Of a stretch of 43,703 bases of DNA, positions 1 to 7,754 are shown in pieces. The notes beneath the pieces were generated by a model. It saw only the letters and a program-made list of their open reading frames with translations. It had not been told where the DNA came from and made no database searches. Location: positions 1 through 43,703 of the forward strand of contig QMPV01000005.1 of assembly GCA_003648765.1 (NCBI GenBank), given 5' to 3'. Position 1 is the stretch's first letter. Each line of letters opens with the position of its first letter. This stretch comes from Candidatus Aminicenantota bacterium. GTDB lineage: Bacteria > Acidobacteriota > Aminicenantia > Aminicenantales > Aminicenantaceae. The position numbers and the translations under genes are program-made.

Positions 1-132
1 GAAAGAATGGCAGAAGGAACAACGCTTTTTTTTGCGAACAAGATAAAAATAAATGCACCCTTCTTTGAATTGCGTCTTAAGATGTCGATAGCCTCTAATC
101 CCGAAACCATGATATAATATTGCGTGGGGCAT
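1..132 (-). CDS. ISL3-family transposase, N-terminal fragment (runs off the window)
   Basis: An open frame of 44 codons starts at ATG 132-130 and stays open to the window edge, so only the N-terminus is visible. It follows a near-perfect Shine-Dalgarno (AGGAGG) about 8 nt upstream. The peptide has the pattern G-[IF]-R-G-Y-R-H-L, then a basic stretch and the start of a Cys-x2-Cys motif (CSFCHS). This resembles the N-terminal zinc-finger region of ISL3-type (IS204/IS1001/IS1096/IS1165) DDE transposases. The family call rests on that short pattern; the catalytic domain is outside the window, so intactness cannot be judged. Confidence 0.55.
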   Translation of the reverse strand, partial: MPHAILYHGFGIRGYRHLKTQFKEGCIYFYLVRKKKRCSFCHSF

Positions 133-188
133 CTTGAGTTCCTCCTTTCTCGTTTAATTTTTTATAAGAGGAACTTATTCAGATGCCC
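127..188 (-). promoter_or_regulatory. Inverted repeat masking the transposase ribosome site and start codon
   Basis: Arms at 127-144 and 168-188 form two perfect 8-bp helices separated by a 2x5 internal loop, with a 23-nt apical loop. On the minus-strand transcript the downstream arm contains part of the Shine-Dalgarno and the AUG of the transposase. A transcript entering from outside would fold and hide the start. One beginning inside the loop would lack the upstream arm and leave the start free. IS10 and IS50 use the same logic against read-through activation; its use here is inference. Confidence 0.5.
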
Positions 189-448
189 TCTTTTTCTCAA
201 ATCAGGTACTCATTATTGCGATGAACCAAAATTTATTTTTCTGCCGGAACTATTCCCAGTTAAATCAAGAACAAAGTATTAGTTATTTAACTTACTAAAA
301 TTCGGATATTAAAAAATAGCAGCTAGAAGTCAGCCCACCAACAAAAAAATGAATTTTTTCTCCATAAGTTACCCAATTAGACTCTGATTAAAAATACAAT
401 CTAACAACTCGACCGTCAAAGGAGAAGATCTAGTTTCTTCAACTGTTT
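133..448. other. Intergenic region between transposase start and mnmA
   Basis: AT-rich, with no convincing gene. Beyond the masking hairpin the only notable item is the outward-facing sequence at 211-227, which on the minus strand reads GGTTCATCGCAATAATG. It could be the terminal inverted repeat of the insertion sequence because it begins with GG and lies about 80 bp outside the transposase start. The other end is outside the window, so this cannot be confirmed. The rest, to the mnmA stop at 449, is featureless A/T-rich DNA. Confidence 0.3.
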
Positions 449-1543
449 CTATTGAGGTAGAACTTTCTCAATCACCCCTCCCCCTATCACACAATCTCCT
501 TGGTAAAAAACCACCGACTGACCCGGAGTAATGGCTCTTTGGGGACGACGAAAGACCACCTTGACGTGGTCATTATCCAGGCAGAATACTTTGGCAGCTG
601 CTTCCTTATGGCGATAACGAATTCGAACTTGAGCCTCAAAAGAATCTGACGACAGAGGGATAATAAAATTTATTTGGGAAGCTACCAAAGCGGAGGAATA
701 AAGAGAAGATTCAGGACCAGCGATGATCACGTTTTTTTCGGCCTTTAAGGCCACTACATATAAAGGATGGTCAAAAGCAATTCCCATTCCCCGCCGTTGG
801 CCAATAGTATAAGCTGGGATGCCCTGATGAGTACCTAACTGCCGACCTGACTCATCCAGTATCTTGCCTGGACGAAAAGCTTCAGGAATTCTCTCTTTGA
901 GAAAGCGCACATAGTCTCTATCAGGAATAAAACAAATCTCCTGACTCTCGGCTCTTTCGGCTGAAGGCAAACCCAACTGTCGAGCTAGTTTTCTTATTTC
1001 TTTTTTCGAATATTCACCCACCGGAAAAAGAGTGTGGCTTAATTGTTCTTGAGTAAGAGGATAGAGAAAATAAGATTGATCTTTAGCGGGGTCTTTTCCC
1101 TTCTTTAAATAATATAAAGAATGATGATGATTGTATTCAATCCGAGCATGGTGACCGGTAGCTAAAAAATCCGCTCCCAATTGGCGCGCTTTCTCCCAAA
1201 GAAGACCAAACTTAAGATATTGATTACAGCGGATACAGGGATTAGGAGTCCGGCCCCGACGGTATTCTTGACAAAAATTATCAACAACATACTTCTTAAA
1301 ATCTTCTTTAACATCAACCAAATAATGGGGGATACCCAATCGGGCCGCCACCGCATTGGCGCTAGTCACCGCACCTTTTCCACAACAACTGCTGAACCCT
1401 TCCTGATGACAAAATTCTTTGGGCAAGCTAAAAAGCTCCATTGTCAGACCAATTACTTCGTAGCCTCTCTGCAAAAGAAGACTAGCCGCCACCGAAGAAT
1501 CCACTCCCCCGCTCATAGCTACAGCTACCTTCTTTTTCGTCAT
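449..1543 (-). CDS. mnmA: tRNA-specific 2-thiouridylase MnmA
   Basis: Adenylates and thiolates U34 of Lys, Glu and Gln tRNAs in the cytoplasm, giving s2U34. The 364-aa protein has the N-type ATP pyrophosphatase P-loop (SGGVDSSVAA, residues 11-20), the first active-site cysteine Cys103 in NPCIRCN, and the second cysteine Cys204 in QEICFIPD. The C-terminal GQSVVFY segment is typical of the family. Length matches the usual 350-380 aa. It is monocistronic, divergent from yebC. On the minus strand a TATAAT hexamer lies at 1662-1657, without a clear -35 box. The sulfur relay partner is not in the window. Confidence 0.97.
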   Translation of the reverse strand: MTKKKVAVAMSGGVDSSVAASLLLQRGYEVIGLTMELFSLPKEFCHQEGFSSCCGKGAVTSANAVAARLGIPHYLVDVKEDFKKYVVDNFCQEYRRGRTPNPCIRCNQYLKFGLLWEKARQLGADFLATGHHARIEYNHHHSLYYLKKGKDPAKDQSYFLYPLTQEQLSHTLFPVGEYSKKEIRKLARQLGLPSAERAESQEICFIPDRDYVRFLKERIPEAFRPGKILDESGRQLGTHQGIPAYTIGQRRGMGIAFDHPLYVVALKAEKNVIIAGPESSLYSSALVASQINFIIPLSSDSFEAQVRIRYRHKEAAAKVFCLDNDHVKVVFRRPQRAITPGQSVVFYQGDCVIGGGVIEKVLPQ

Positions 1544-2014
1544 AATTTATCTCTCTTGTTTCTTTCAAGTGGAGCCGAGTTTCAATTCTTTTAAAATTCT
1601 TTTTATATTGAAAGCTTTATCAATCCTGTAATCCTTTTGGACTCAAATACTTATTAATTATAACTTATTTTCAACAAAATAATGAGGGGGAGCGGAAGAA
1701 AACTGCTAAAGTGAAATCCTTACAGATCATGGCCAGAACTTACCAGTTTTAAAAGAAAAAGATTCTCCCTCTAACCTTTGGCCTTGAGCCCCCTCAGTTA
1801 CACCTCTGAGTATTTCTTTTCAGGCTAAAGGAAAACTGGCCTATCTTGTCCAACAAGAGGTTAATTTCCTCGCTTCAAAAAAGATGAGTTTTTGACCAAA
1901 AAATCATCTTAAAATTAGTTCATCAATCAAGCCACAAGCCTCTTCCCTCTGAGTTTCTTTTTTTATACCTTAAAATATGATAAAATTTTCGAAAAAGGCG
2001 GTAAAGGAGAGAAT
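1544..2014. other. Divergent mnmA/yebC intergenic region with clustered inverted repeats
   Basis: 471 bp without a gene. Several complementary segments are visible between 1683 and 1857: 1683-1690 with 1789-1796 (8 bp, G/C-rich), 1775-1783 with 1823-1831 (9 bp with one G-U pair), 1793-1797 with 1806-1810, 1845-1849 with 1853-1857, and 1832-1841 with a split partner at 1731-1736 plus 1745-1750. Some are mutually exclusive. On the plus strand this is just upstream of yebC, so it could be a folded leader, an independent small RNA or a decayed element. It matches no RNA family I recognise. Confidence 0.35.
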
Positions 2015-2764
2015 ATGTCAGGACATTCTAAATGGCATTCAATCCGTCATAAAAAAGCAGCTCAGGATGCCAAGCGAGGCAAAATCTTTACTAAAATAAT
2101 TCGAGAGCTTCAGGTGGCGGCCCGATTGGGGGGAGGCGATCCTGAAGCCAATCCTCGCCTGAGAAAAGCTATTGCTGATGCCAAAGCCGTCAATATGCCT
2201 TCGGAAAACATAAAAAGAGCTATTTTAAAAGGAACCGGACAGTTAGAAGGCGAAAAATTTGAAGAAGTTACTTATGAAGGTTATGGTCCGGGGGGGGTGG
2301 CCATCTTTGTCGAAGCTGTAACTGATAATAAAAACAGGACGGTTTCCGAACTCCGGCATATCTTCTCAAAAAACGGCGGCAACCTAGGCGAATCCGGATG
2401 TGTTGCCTGGATGTTTAAGCGCAAAGGCTACATCGTGGTTGAGAAATCTAGCGCTTCAGAAGATGATCTTCTGGAAATAATTCTCGAGGCGGGTGCCGAA
2501 GACCTCAAGGATGATGGTAGTAATTACGAAATTTTCACTTCGGTAGAAAACTTCGACCAAGTTGTTCAAGCTCTCAAAGAAAATAACATTGAGTATTCCA
2601 CCGCAAAAATTGGTTACATCCCTCAAAACTATGTCAAAGTCCAGGGTAAACAAGCTCAACAATTACTCCGATTAATGGAAGAACTGGAAGATCATGATGA
2701 TGTTCAAAACGTCTGGGCCAACTTTGATATTGAAGAAGAGGAAATTGCTCAATACTCCAACTAA
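2015..2764 (+). CDS. yebC: YebC/PmpR/TACO1 family protein
   Basis: 249-aa cytoplasmic protein starting with the diagnostic [14 protein letters not shown] and containing the conserved segments [18 protein letters not shown] and [22 protein letters not shown]. Members act either as DNA-binding regulators (PmpR) or as ribosome-associated factors relieving stalling at proline runs (TACO1, YebC); sequence alone does not decide between these. ATG 2015 follows AAAGGAGAG. The gene heads the Holliday-junction cluster yebC-ruvC-ruvA-ruvB, a common arrangement, with 74-77 bp before ruvC. Confidence 0.96.
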   Translation: MSGHSKWHSIRHKKAAQDAKRGKIFTKIIRELQVAARLGGGDPEANPRLRKAIADAKAVNMPSENIKRAILKGTGQLEGEKFEEVTYEGYGPGGVAIFVEAVTDNKNRTVSELRHIFSKNGGNLGESGCVAWMFKRKGYIVVEKSSASEDDLLEIILEAGAEDLKDDGSNYEIFTSVENFDQVVQALKENNIEYSTAKIGYIPQNYVKVQGKQAQQLLRLMEELEDHDDVQNVWANFDIEEEEIAQYSN

Positions 2765-2841
2765 GCCTGTCTATGGACTGGCCTCAGGCGCCTTCCAGAC
2801 TAAGAAAAGTGTTTAAGACACTCGGCAAAAAGAATTAAGTG

Positions 2842-3372
2842 ATGCGTGTTCTTGGACTTGACCCCAGTTTAAAAGCTACAGGATTTGGTTTGGTTGAACA
2901 AGTGGCCCAAGAAGTAGCCGTCATTGACTATGGGGTCATCAAAACCTCTCCCCGACAGTCACTTCAAGATAAAATTAATCATATCCGGTTAGCCGTCGAA
3001 GAACTTATTAGCCGTCATTGCCCTGACGAAGTGGCCATCGAAAATCCTTTCTATGCTCGTAACATTCGGACCGCCCTCACCTTGGGACAGGTCCGAGGAG
3101 CGGTTCTCGTGGCTGTGGCCTCTCAAAAAATTCCTCTTTTCGAATATTCTCCTCGGGAAATAAAAAAAGCAGTCACCGGTTACGGCCAGGCAGACAAAAG
3201 ACAAGTCCAAATAATGATTAAAAACCTTCTGAACCTTCAGAACTCCACTCTCACCCACGATGCTTCCGACGCTCTAGCCACTGCCTATTGCCATCTTAAC
3301 ACCCGTCTTTTTCGCTTGAAAATTGAAGAAGCCAGGGCTTCTCATCCTGTTAAAGATAGGAACACTCAATGA
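2842..3372 (+). CDS. ruvC: Crossover junction endodeoxyribonuclease RuvC
   Basis: Resolves Holliday junctions as a dimer recruited by RuvAB. Counting from ATG 2842, the four acidic metal ligands are present: Asp7 (GLDPS), Glu67 (VAIENPF), Asp140 and Asp143 (HDASDALA), with spacing like the E. coli enzyme. At 176 aa it is close to the family norm of about 173. A GTG directly before the ATG (2839) could also be the start; ATG is preferred because it gives the canonical short N-terminus. The stop overlaps the ruvA start by 4 bases (ATGA), so the two are translationally coupled. Confidence 0.96.
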   Translation: MRVLGLDPSLKATGFGLVEQVAQEVAVIDYGVIKTSPRQSLQDKINHIRLAVEELISRHCPDEVAIENPFYARNIRTALTLGQVRGAVLVAVASQKIPLFEYSPREIKKAVTGYGQADKRQVQIMIKNLLNLQNSTLTHDASDALATAYCHLNTRLFRLKIEEARASHPVKDRNTQ

Positions 3373-3956
3373 TTGCTTACCTCAAAGGGACAATTATTCA
3401 GAAAGAGTCCAATCAGGTAATTTTGGATATTGGAGGAGTGGGCTATTGTTGTCATATCCCTCTCTCCACCTATTTCCACCTCGGAGAAATAAATGAACCA
3501 GCTGAACTTTTTGTCTATACTCATGTGACTGATAATAGCCTGGCTCTCTATGGCTTCTCCTCTCGGGAAGAAAGAGAACTTTTTTTAAAGCTCATCAGCA
3601 TCTCAGGCATCGGCCCCAAAATTGCCCTCAATATTCTCTCTGGGATAGAAACGGCCGATTTAGAAGAAGCTATCCGCAAAGCTGATGTGGCTCGATTAGC
3701 CATGATTCCTGGTATTGGTAAAAAAACTGCTTTACGCATCGCTGTTGAACTCCAAGAAAAACTTGAAATTAAAGAACGAGTTATTACTTCCCCAACCTCT
3801 CGTGAAAAAGAGGACATCCTTTCGGCTTTAATAAATTTGGGGTTTAAAAGAAAAGAAGTGGAAAAAATTGTCGACGAAACTATTCGCCGCTTGGGAGCCG
3901 AGGCAGGGCTAGAAACTCTGCTTAAAGAAAGCTTGAAACGACTGGCCAAAGTATAA
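3369..3956 (+). CDS. ruvA: Holliday junction branch migration protein RuvA
   Basis: Tetrameric junction-binding subunit that loads RuvB helicase rings. The 195-aa protein has an N-terminal OB-fold (residues 1-62), two helix-hairpin-helix motifs (ISGIGPKIALNIL and IPGIGKKTALRIA), an acidic/basic linker, and a C-terminal RuvB-contacting domain (about 145-195, EDILSALINLGFKRKEVEKI). Its ATG overlaps the ruvC stop. Unlike in many genomes it is separated from ruvB by a 266-bp spacer. Confidence 0.96.
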   Translation: MIAYLKGTIIQKESNQVILDIGGVGYCCHIPLSTYFHLGEINEPAELFVYTHVTDNSLALYGFSSREERELFLKLISISGIGPKIALNILSGIETADLEEAIRKADVARLAMIPGIGKKTALRIAVELQEKLEIKERVITSPTSREKEDILSALINLGFKRKEVEKIVDETIRRLGAEAGLETLLKESLKRLAKV

Positions 3957-4222
3957 TACAAAGAAGAAGAGAAAAAACCAACAAATAAAGAATCAGAATA
4001 AATTAAAGATGATAATGATAACCACAAAGAGAAAACTCTTAACAAAGAGACGACCAGTAATAATCAATCTAATGAGCAATAATGACTCTCAAAAACAGGG
4101 CGAGTTTAATAACCAGAATCATCCCTCTTACGGATCCACTCAGGTTCAACGGCCTTCTCCAAAAAATCTTTATTCTCTTCAATATCTATCCCCAGAAATC
4201 ATAGATTATAAGTGATCCTCTG
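3957..4222 (+). other. ruvA-ruvB spacer with a doubtful 68-codon frame
   Basis: 266 bp of A-rich sequence between two genes that usually abut. It holds an open frame at 4009-4215 (68 codons) rich in Asn, Gln, Ser and Lys, with no ribosome site and no recognisable domain. A later in-frame ATG at 4072 would give a 47-residue hydrophilic peptide. I regard this as probable non-coding spacer, possibly a remnant, not a gene. Confidence 0.25.
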
Positions 4223-5284
4223 ATGAAAAAGAGTGAATTTCGCCGCCAAGAAGATATCCTCAGCCCGGTTCGTTCTCGGGAAGATCTCCTCTTTGAAGAC
4301 AGTCTCCGTCCCCGTAGCTTTGATGAGTTTATTGGTCAGGAAACAGTCAAAACAAATTTACAAATATTTATTGAAGCAGCGCGTCGCCGTCAGGAGGCTC
4401 TAGATCATGTCCTCCTTTATGGCCCACCCGGTTTAGGCAAAACCAGCTTAGCCTATTTAATTGCCCGGGAAATGGGTGTGGGTCTCAAACCTACCTCAGG
4501 GCCCGTCATTGAAAGAGCTGGTGACCTATCGGCTATCCTAACGAACCTTCAGGAAAGAGAAATTCTTTTTATCGACGAAATTCACCGACTTCATCCCTCT
4601 GTCGAAGAAATACTTTACTCGGCTATGGAAGATTTCAGCTTGGATATAGTTATCGGTCAAGGCCCAGCGGCTCGTAGTCATAAACTTCGACTGAAAAAAT
4701 TCACTTTAATCGGGGCCACTACCCGCGCCGGACGGATTACTCCCCCTTTACGGAGTCGTTTCGGCATAATTCATCGGCTGGATTATTACCAGGAAGAAGA
4801 TTTGGTCAAAATTATTGAACGCTCGGCGGCTATTTTAGGAGTGGAAGTCAACGATGAAGGAGCACAGCAAATCGCCCGCCGTTCTCGGGGGACTCCTCGG
4901 GTGGCCAATCGTCTTCTTCGGAGAGTGAGAGATTACGCTGAAGTCAAAGGTGATGGTCGGATTACTGGTCCGGGGGCTCTGGAAGCTCTGGATATGATGG
5001 AAGTAGATTCATTAGGTCTGGACGAAGTCGACCGGAAGATTCTTCAGACCATCATTGAGAACTTCAATGGAGGGCCAGTGGGTATTAATACTATTGCGGC
5101 GGCTATTGATGAAGAAAAAGATACGATTGAATCAATTTACGAGCCTTTTCTTATGCGAATCGGCTTTTTGGAAAGAACTCTTCGGGGGAGGAAAGTCACA
5201 GCCAAAGCCTATCAACACCTTGGTTATTCTCTTTTCTCTGAACCACAAAAAAAACTTTTCAAAACACCTGAAGAAGAAGAATAA
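4223..5284 (+). CDS. ruvB: Holliday junction branch migration DNA helicase RuvB
   Basis: AAA+ hexameric motor that pumps DNA through the RuvA-bound junction. The 353-aa protein shows the Walker A motif [11 protein letters not shown] (about residues 67-77), Walker [11 protein letters not shown], sensor 1 GATTRAG, the arginine finger region PLRSRFG and the C-terminal winged-helix DNA-binding domain ([20 protein letters not shown] onward). Length is near the family norm of 330-350. Transcribed toward queA; the two converge across a 190-bp A/T-rich spacer. Confidence 0.97.
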   Translation: MKKSEFRRQEDILSPVRSREDLLFEDSLRPRSFDEFIGQETVKTNLQIFIEAARRRQEALDHVLLYGPPGLGKTSLAYLIAREMGVGLKPTSGPVIERAGDLSAILTNLQEREILFIDEIHRLHPSVEEILYSAMEDFSLDIVIGQGPAARSHKLRLKKFTLIGATTRAGRITPPLRSRFGIIHRLDYYQEEDLVKIIERSAAILGVEVNDEGAQQIARRSRGTPRVANRLLRRVRDYAEVKGDGRITGPGALEALDMMEVDSLGLDEVDRKILQTIIENFNGGPVGINTIAAAIDEEKDTIESIYEPFLMRIGFLERTLRGRKVTAKAYQHLGYSLFSEPQKKLFKTPEEEE

Positions 5285-5316
5285 CTCTTCAATTTCTAAA
5301 GGATTCTGGCTGCCAA

Positions 5317-5353
5317 TTTTGAGATAGAAAAACTTTAACTGATATTCTCAAAA
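5317..5353. terminator. Inverted repeat between convergent ruvB and queA
   Basis: Perfect 8-bp arms (TTTTGAGA at 5317-5324 and TCTCAAAA at 5346-5353) with a 21-nt loop sit 33 bp after the ruvB stop. The arms' T and A runs would give a weak two-way terminator. The stem is A/T-rich and the loop is long, so this is only a candidate. Confidence 0.3.
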
Positions 5354-5474
5354 TATGAATATTCACCAAAAAGCCAAATAGAGTTGGACAGAATCAATTT
5401 ACTTCAACGACATTAATGGATCCTCAAGGTATCTAAAAATTATAAATTCCTAATATTTATTGCCTTGATTTTCT

Positions 5475-6506
5475 TCATAAAATAAGCATGCAATCGCCAT
5501 AACTATAAAAGCGGTAACGGTGTCGAACAGCTTCTTGATAAGCCTCCAAAATAAATTCCCGACCGGCCAAGGCTGCTACTAGCATTAATAAAGTCGACCG
5601 AGGGAGATGAAAATTAGTTAGGAGCCGATCAACTACCTGAAATTTGTAACCGGGATAAATAAATAGTTTGGTCATCCTCTGGCCTGGTACTATTTTCTGG
5701 CCGTCGTAGGCACTTTCCAAAGCCCGAACTGTGGTGGTGCCTACAGCTATTATTGTTCGTCCCTCTCTCTTAGCCTGGTTTATTTTATCGGCCGCTTCAG
5801 GTGAAATTGCCAATCTCTCCTCACCCAAACGATGCTCCTCCACCTCTTCGACTTCAACTGGCTGAAAAGTGGCTAACCCAACATGGAGAGTTATTTGAAC
5901 AACCTCAATTCCCTTGGCCACTATTTTCTCCAAAATACTGGGGGTAAAATGAAGACCAGCTGTAGGGGCAGCAATTGAACCCTCTTCCCGAGCATAAATA
6001 GTTTGATAACGGCGAAGGTCATAAGCCCGCTGCTGCCAATCTTCGGAAGGCCTTTTGATATAAGGAGGCAAGGGAGCAAAACCTATTTTTTTGACTTCTG
6101 CCAAAACATTATTTTGATTAAAACGAAGAAGACGCCGACCTCTCGGCCCAGTTCCCACTACCTTCGCTTCTAAATTTCTAGAAAAAACAACTTCTCTCTC
6201 TACTTTAACCACTCGAGCGGGTCGGCAGAGGACTTCCCATTCACCGGAAGGCAAAGGTTTTACGAGCAAAAATTCTACTTTTCGGCTGCCCACCTTTCCC
6301 CAGACTCGGACTGGCAGAACCCGAGAAACATTGATCACTAATAGATCCCCTGGTTGAAAAAAATTCGGTAATTCCCGAAAACGGTGATGAGAAATTGCTC
6401 TCTTAGCCCGATCGACTACCATCAAGCGAGAGGAATCCCGCCTTCTCAAAGGTTGCTGCGCAATTAACTCTGGAGGGAGGAAATAATCAAAATCATCAAC
6501 TTTCAT
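5475..6506 (-). CDS. queA: S-adenosylmethionine:tRNA ribosyltransferase-isomerase QueA
   Basis: Transfers and isomerises the ribosyl moiety of SAM to 7-aminomethyl-7-deazaguanine in tRNA, giving epoxyqueuosine. The 343-aa protein begins MKVDDFDYFLPPELIAQQP and contains the conserved AAPTAGLHFTP motif, the TLHVGLATFQPV segment, AVGTTTVRALES and TNFHLPRSTLLMLV, all hallmarks of QueA. Length matches the family (340-355). It lies next to the ruv genes, a frequent neighbourhood, but on the opposite strand and convergent with ruvB. No other queuosine gene is in the window. The ribosome site before ATG 6506 is weak. Confidence 0.97.
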   Translation of the reverse strand: MKVDDFDYFLPPELIAQQPLRRRDSSRLMVVDRAKRAISHHRFRELPNFFQPGDLLVINVSRVLPVRVWGKVGSRKVEFLLVKPLPSGEWEVLCRPARVVKVEREVVFSRNLEAKVVGTGPRGRRLLRFNQNNVLAEVKKIGFAPLPPYIKRPSEDWQQRAYDLRRYQTIYAREEGSIAAPTAGLHFTPSILEKIVAKGIEVVQITLHVGLATFQPVEVEEVEEHRLGEERLAISPEAADKINQAKREGRTIIAVGTTTVRALESAYDGQKIVPGQRMTKLFIYPGYKFQVVDRLLTNFHLPRSTLLMLVAALAGREFILEAYQEAVRHRYRFYSYGDCMLIL

Positions 6507-6674
6507 TGCTTTTCTAATTCCTCAATTATCAACAAGGTTACTTCCGGCTTACGGCCAGGATAAAGACCGTCTCGTTTTAACCACAACCTTTATCCTCCGA
6601 TTAATTATAATAAAAATAAGAAGTTATTGGTAATAATGAAAACTAAAGACATGAGCTTTTGGCCTCAGGGCTTT

Positions 6675-6946
6675 AGGAACGATTGGGGAGCAGGTGTTCA
6701 TTTTTCATCCCTGAACCAATAGGAAAAGTAAGGCTTCTAATTTATAGAAGGAAAAGTCTTTCTATTATCTATGGATCTTGACCCTCCTGTAGACTTTCCC
6801 CTCCAGGCCTCAGCCGGCCGATTAAGAGCCTTTCTATAGGGATCTTGATTCGTTCCACTCAAAGAACAGGAATGAACACCGGACCCAATCGATTGCTCAC
6901 GCTAGATTTTCTGATAACCTCCATTGATTTGGGAAAGGTGAAGATC
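6675..6946. repeat. Upstream copy of a diverged direct repeat flanking the 115-aa gene
   Basis: This segment is collinear with 7480-7675. Shared blocks in the same order are AGGAACGATTG (6675-6685, identical), AGGTGTTCATTTTT (6692-6705, 12 of 14), the AGTCTTTCT block (6755-6763), an AAGAGCCTTTCTATAG..GATCTTG block (6824-6847, 21 of 24) and the best-kept core at 6891-6946 (47 of 56 bases match). It is about 70 bp longer than the other copy because the CTTTCT..GATCTTG block occurs twice (6752-6783 and 6824-6847). The 168 bp before it (6507-6674) and 107 bp after it show nothing else. Confidence 0.75.
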
Positions 6947-7053
6947 GGAGCCCAAAATAAGGAGAACCCTGAGCTATTGATCTTCTGACCATTGACTTTC
7001 TCTTACCACATCCGATAAACTTTTATTGCCATCCAGAAGAAAGGTAAAGTAGG

Positions 7054-7401
7054 GTGACTAAGAAGGAAACTGACGCTATTAAAGAAAAGCTAGATTCTAT
7101 CCTTTTTCCTCGAACCAAAGCCAAAACTTTTAAAATAACCGTTCGCTTCGGCCATCATCTCTCTAATAATTATAAAAAAGCTGTGGAGTTAGCCCAGAAA
7201 AATCCCACCTATCAGGAAGAAGGCCAAGGAGAGTGGAAAAAACACTCGGCCACTTACACACCGGATGAAGTAGAAGAACTATTCCAACTCTTTAATTTGG
7301 TTCATGACTGGGAAGACACTGAAATTCTGGTTAATCATAAAAAAATTCCTTATGGCCACCAACTCTGGTTGCCTTTAATGTGGTTCTACCGCATCAAATA
7401 G
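7054..7401 (+). CDS. Small hypothetical protein between direct repeats
   Basis: 115-aa soluble protein with no signal peptide, membrane segment or cysteine motif. I do not recognise its family. It starts at GTG 7054 behind AAAGGTAAAG. The N-terminus is basic and helical (TKKETDAIKEKLDSIL), followed by a likely beta strand (TFKITVRFG), an amphipathic helix (YKKAVELAQK), an acidic helix (PDEVEELFQLFNLVHDW) and a C-terminus rich in Trp, Tyr and Leu (WLPLMWFYRIK). The domain-like alternation and codon pattern match neighbouring genes, so it is probably real. It stands alone, flanked by direct repeats and by genes on the other strand. Confidence 0.7.
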   Translation: MTKKETDAIKEKLDSILFPRTKAKTFKITVRFGHHLSNNYKKAVELAQKNPTYQEEGQGEWKKHSATYTPDEVEELFQLFNLVHDWEDTEILVNHKKIPYGHQLWLPLMWFYRIK

Positions 7402-7479
7402 TTCGCCTCAGGTTCACTCCACAAATAACCCATAGGTGAGCTGGAGGTGCGGGTACCTACTTTTCCCTTTTGAGGTCAA

Positions 7480-7675
7480 AGGAACGATTGAGACTAGGTT
7501 TTCACTTTTGACCTTTGAATCAAAAGAAAAGTCAATTTTATAAAATGAATAAAGAGTCTTTCTCTAGTGATCTTGCCCCCCTTCCTATCAAAGGTAAAAG
7601 GTGAAGACCCTGACGGATTGGCTGCTCACGCTGGATTCTCTGAGAATTTCCATTGATTTGGGTAAGGTGAAAATC
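7480..7675. repeat. Downstream copy of the diverged direct repeat
   Basis: Counterpart of 6675-6946 in the same orientation: AGGAACGATTG at 7480-7490, AGGTTTTCACTTTT at 7496-7509, the AAGAGTCTTTCTCTAG..GATCTTG block at 7552-7575 and the core at 7620-7675. A further partial unit, GGTGAAGACCGGGCCCTAAAAT at 7707-7728, resembles 6937-6958 beyond the core. With 7402-7479 and 7676-7754, which hold nothing else recognisable, this fills the 353-bp gap before the tnaA stop. The core is open on both strands in one frame, so it may descend from coding sequence, but no domain is recognised. Confidence 0.75.
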
Positions 7676-7754
7676 TGACTCCCCAAGTCTACCCTCAAAG
7701 AAAACAGGTGAAGACCGGGCCCTAAAATTTTCTATAATCTCCTTCCTGCCTCCA

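Noticed and set aside
1181-1594. 137-codon plus-strand frame opposite mnmA
   Set aside because: Antisense shadow of a strongly conserved gene, without domain or ribosome site.
4009-4215. 68-codon frame between ruvA and ruvB
   Set aside because: Low-complexity Asn/Gln/Ser-rich peptide without a ribosome site; left as a doubtful remnant.
6675-7728. CRISPR-like array around the 115-aa gene
   Set aside because: The repeats are long, few, diverged and not separated by uniform spacers.
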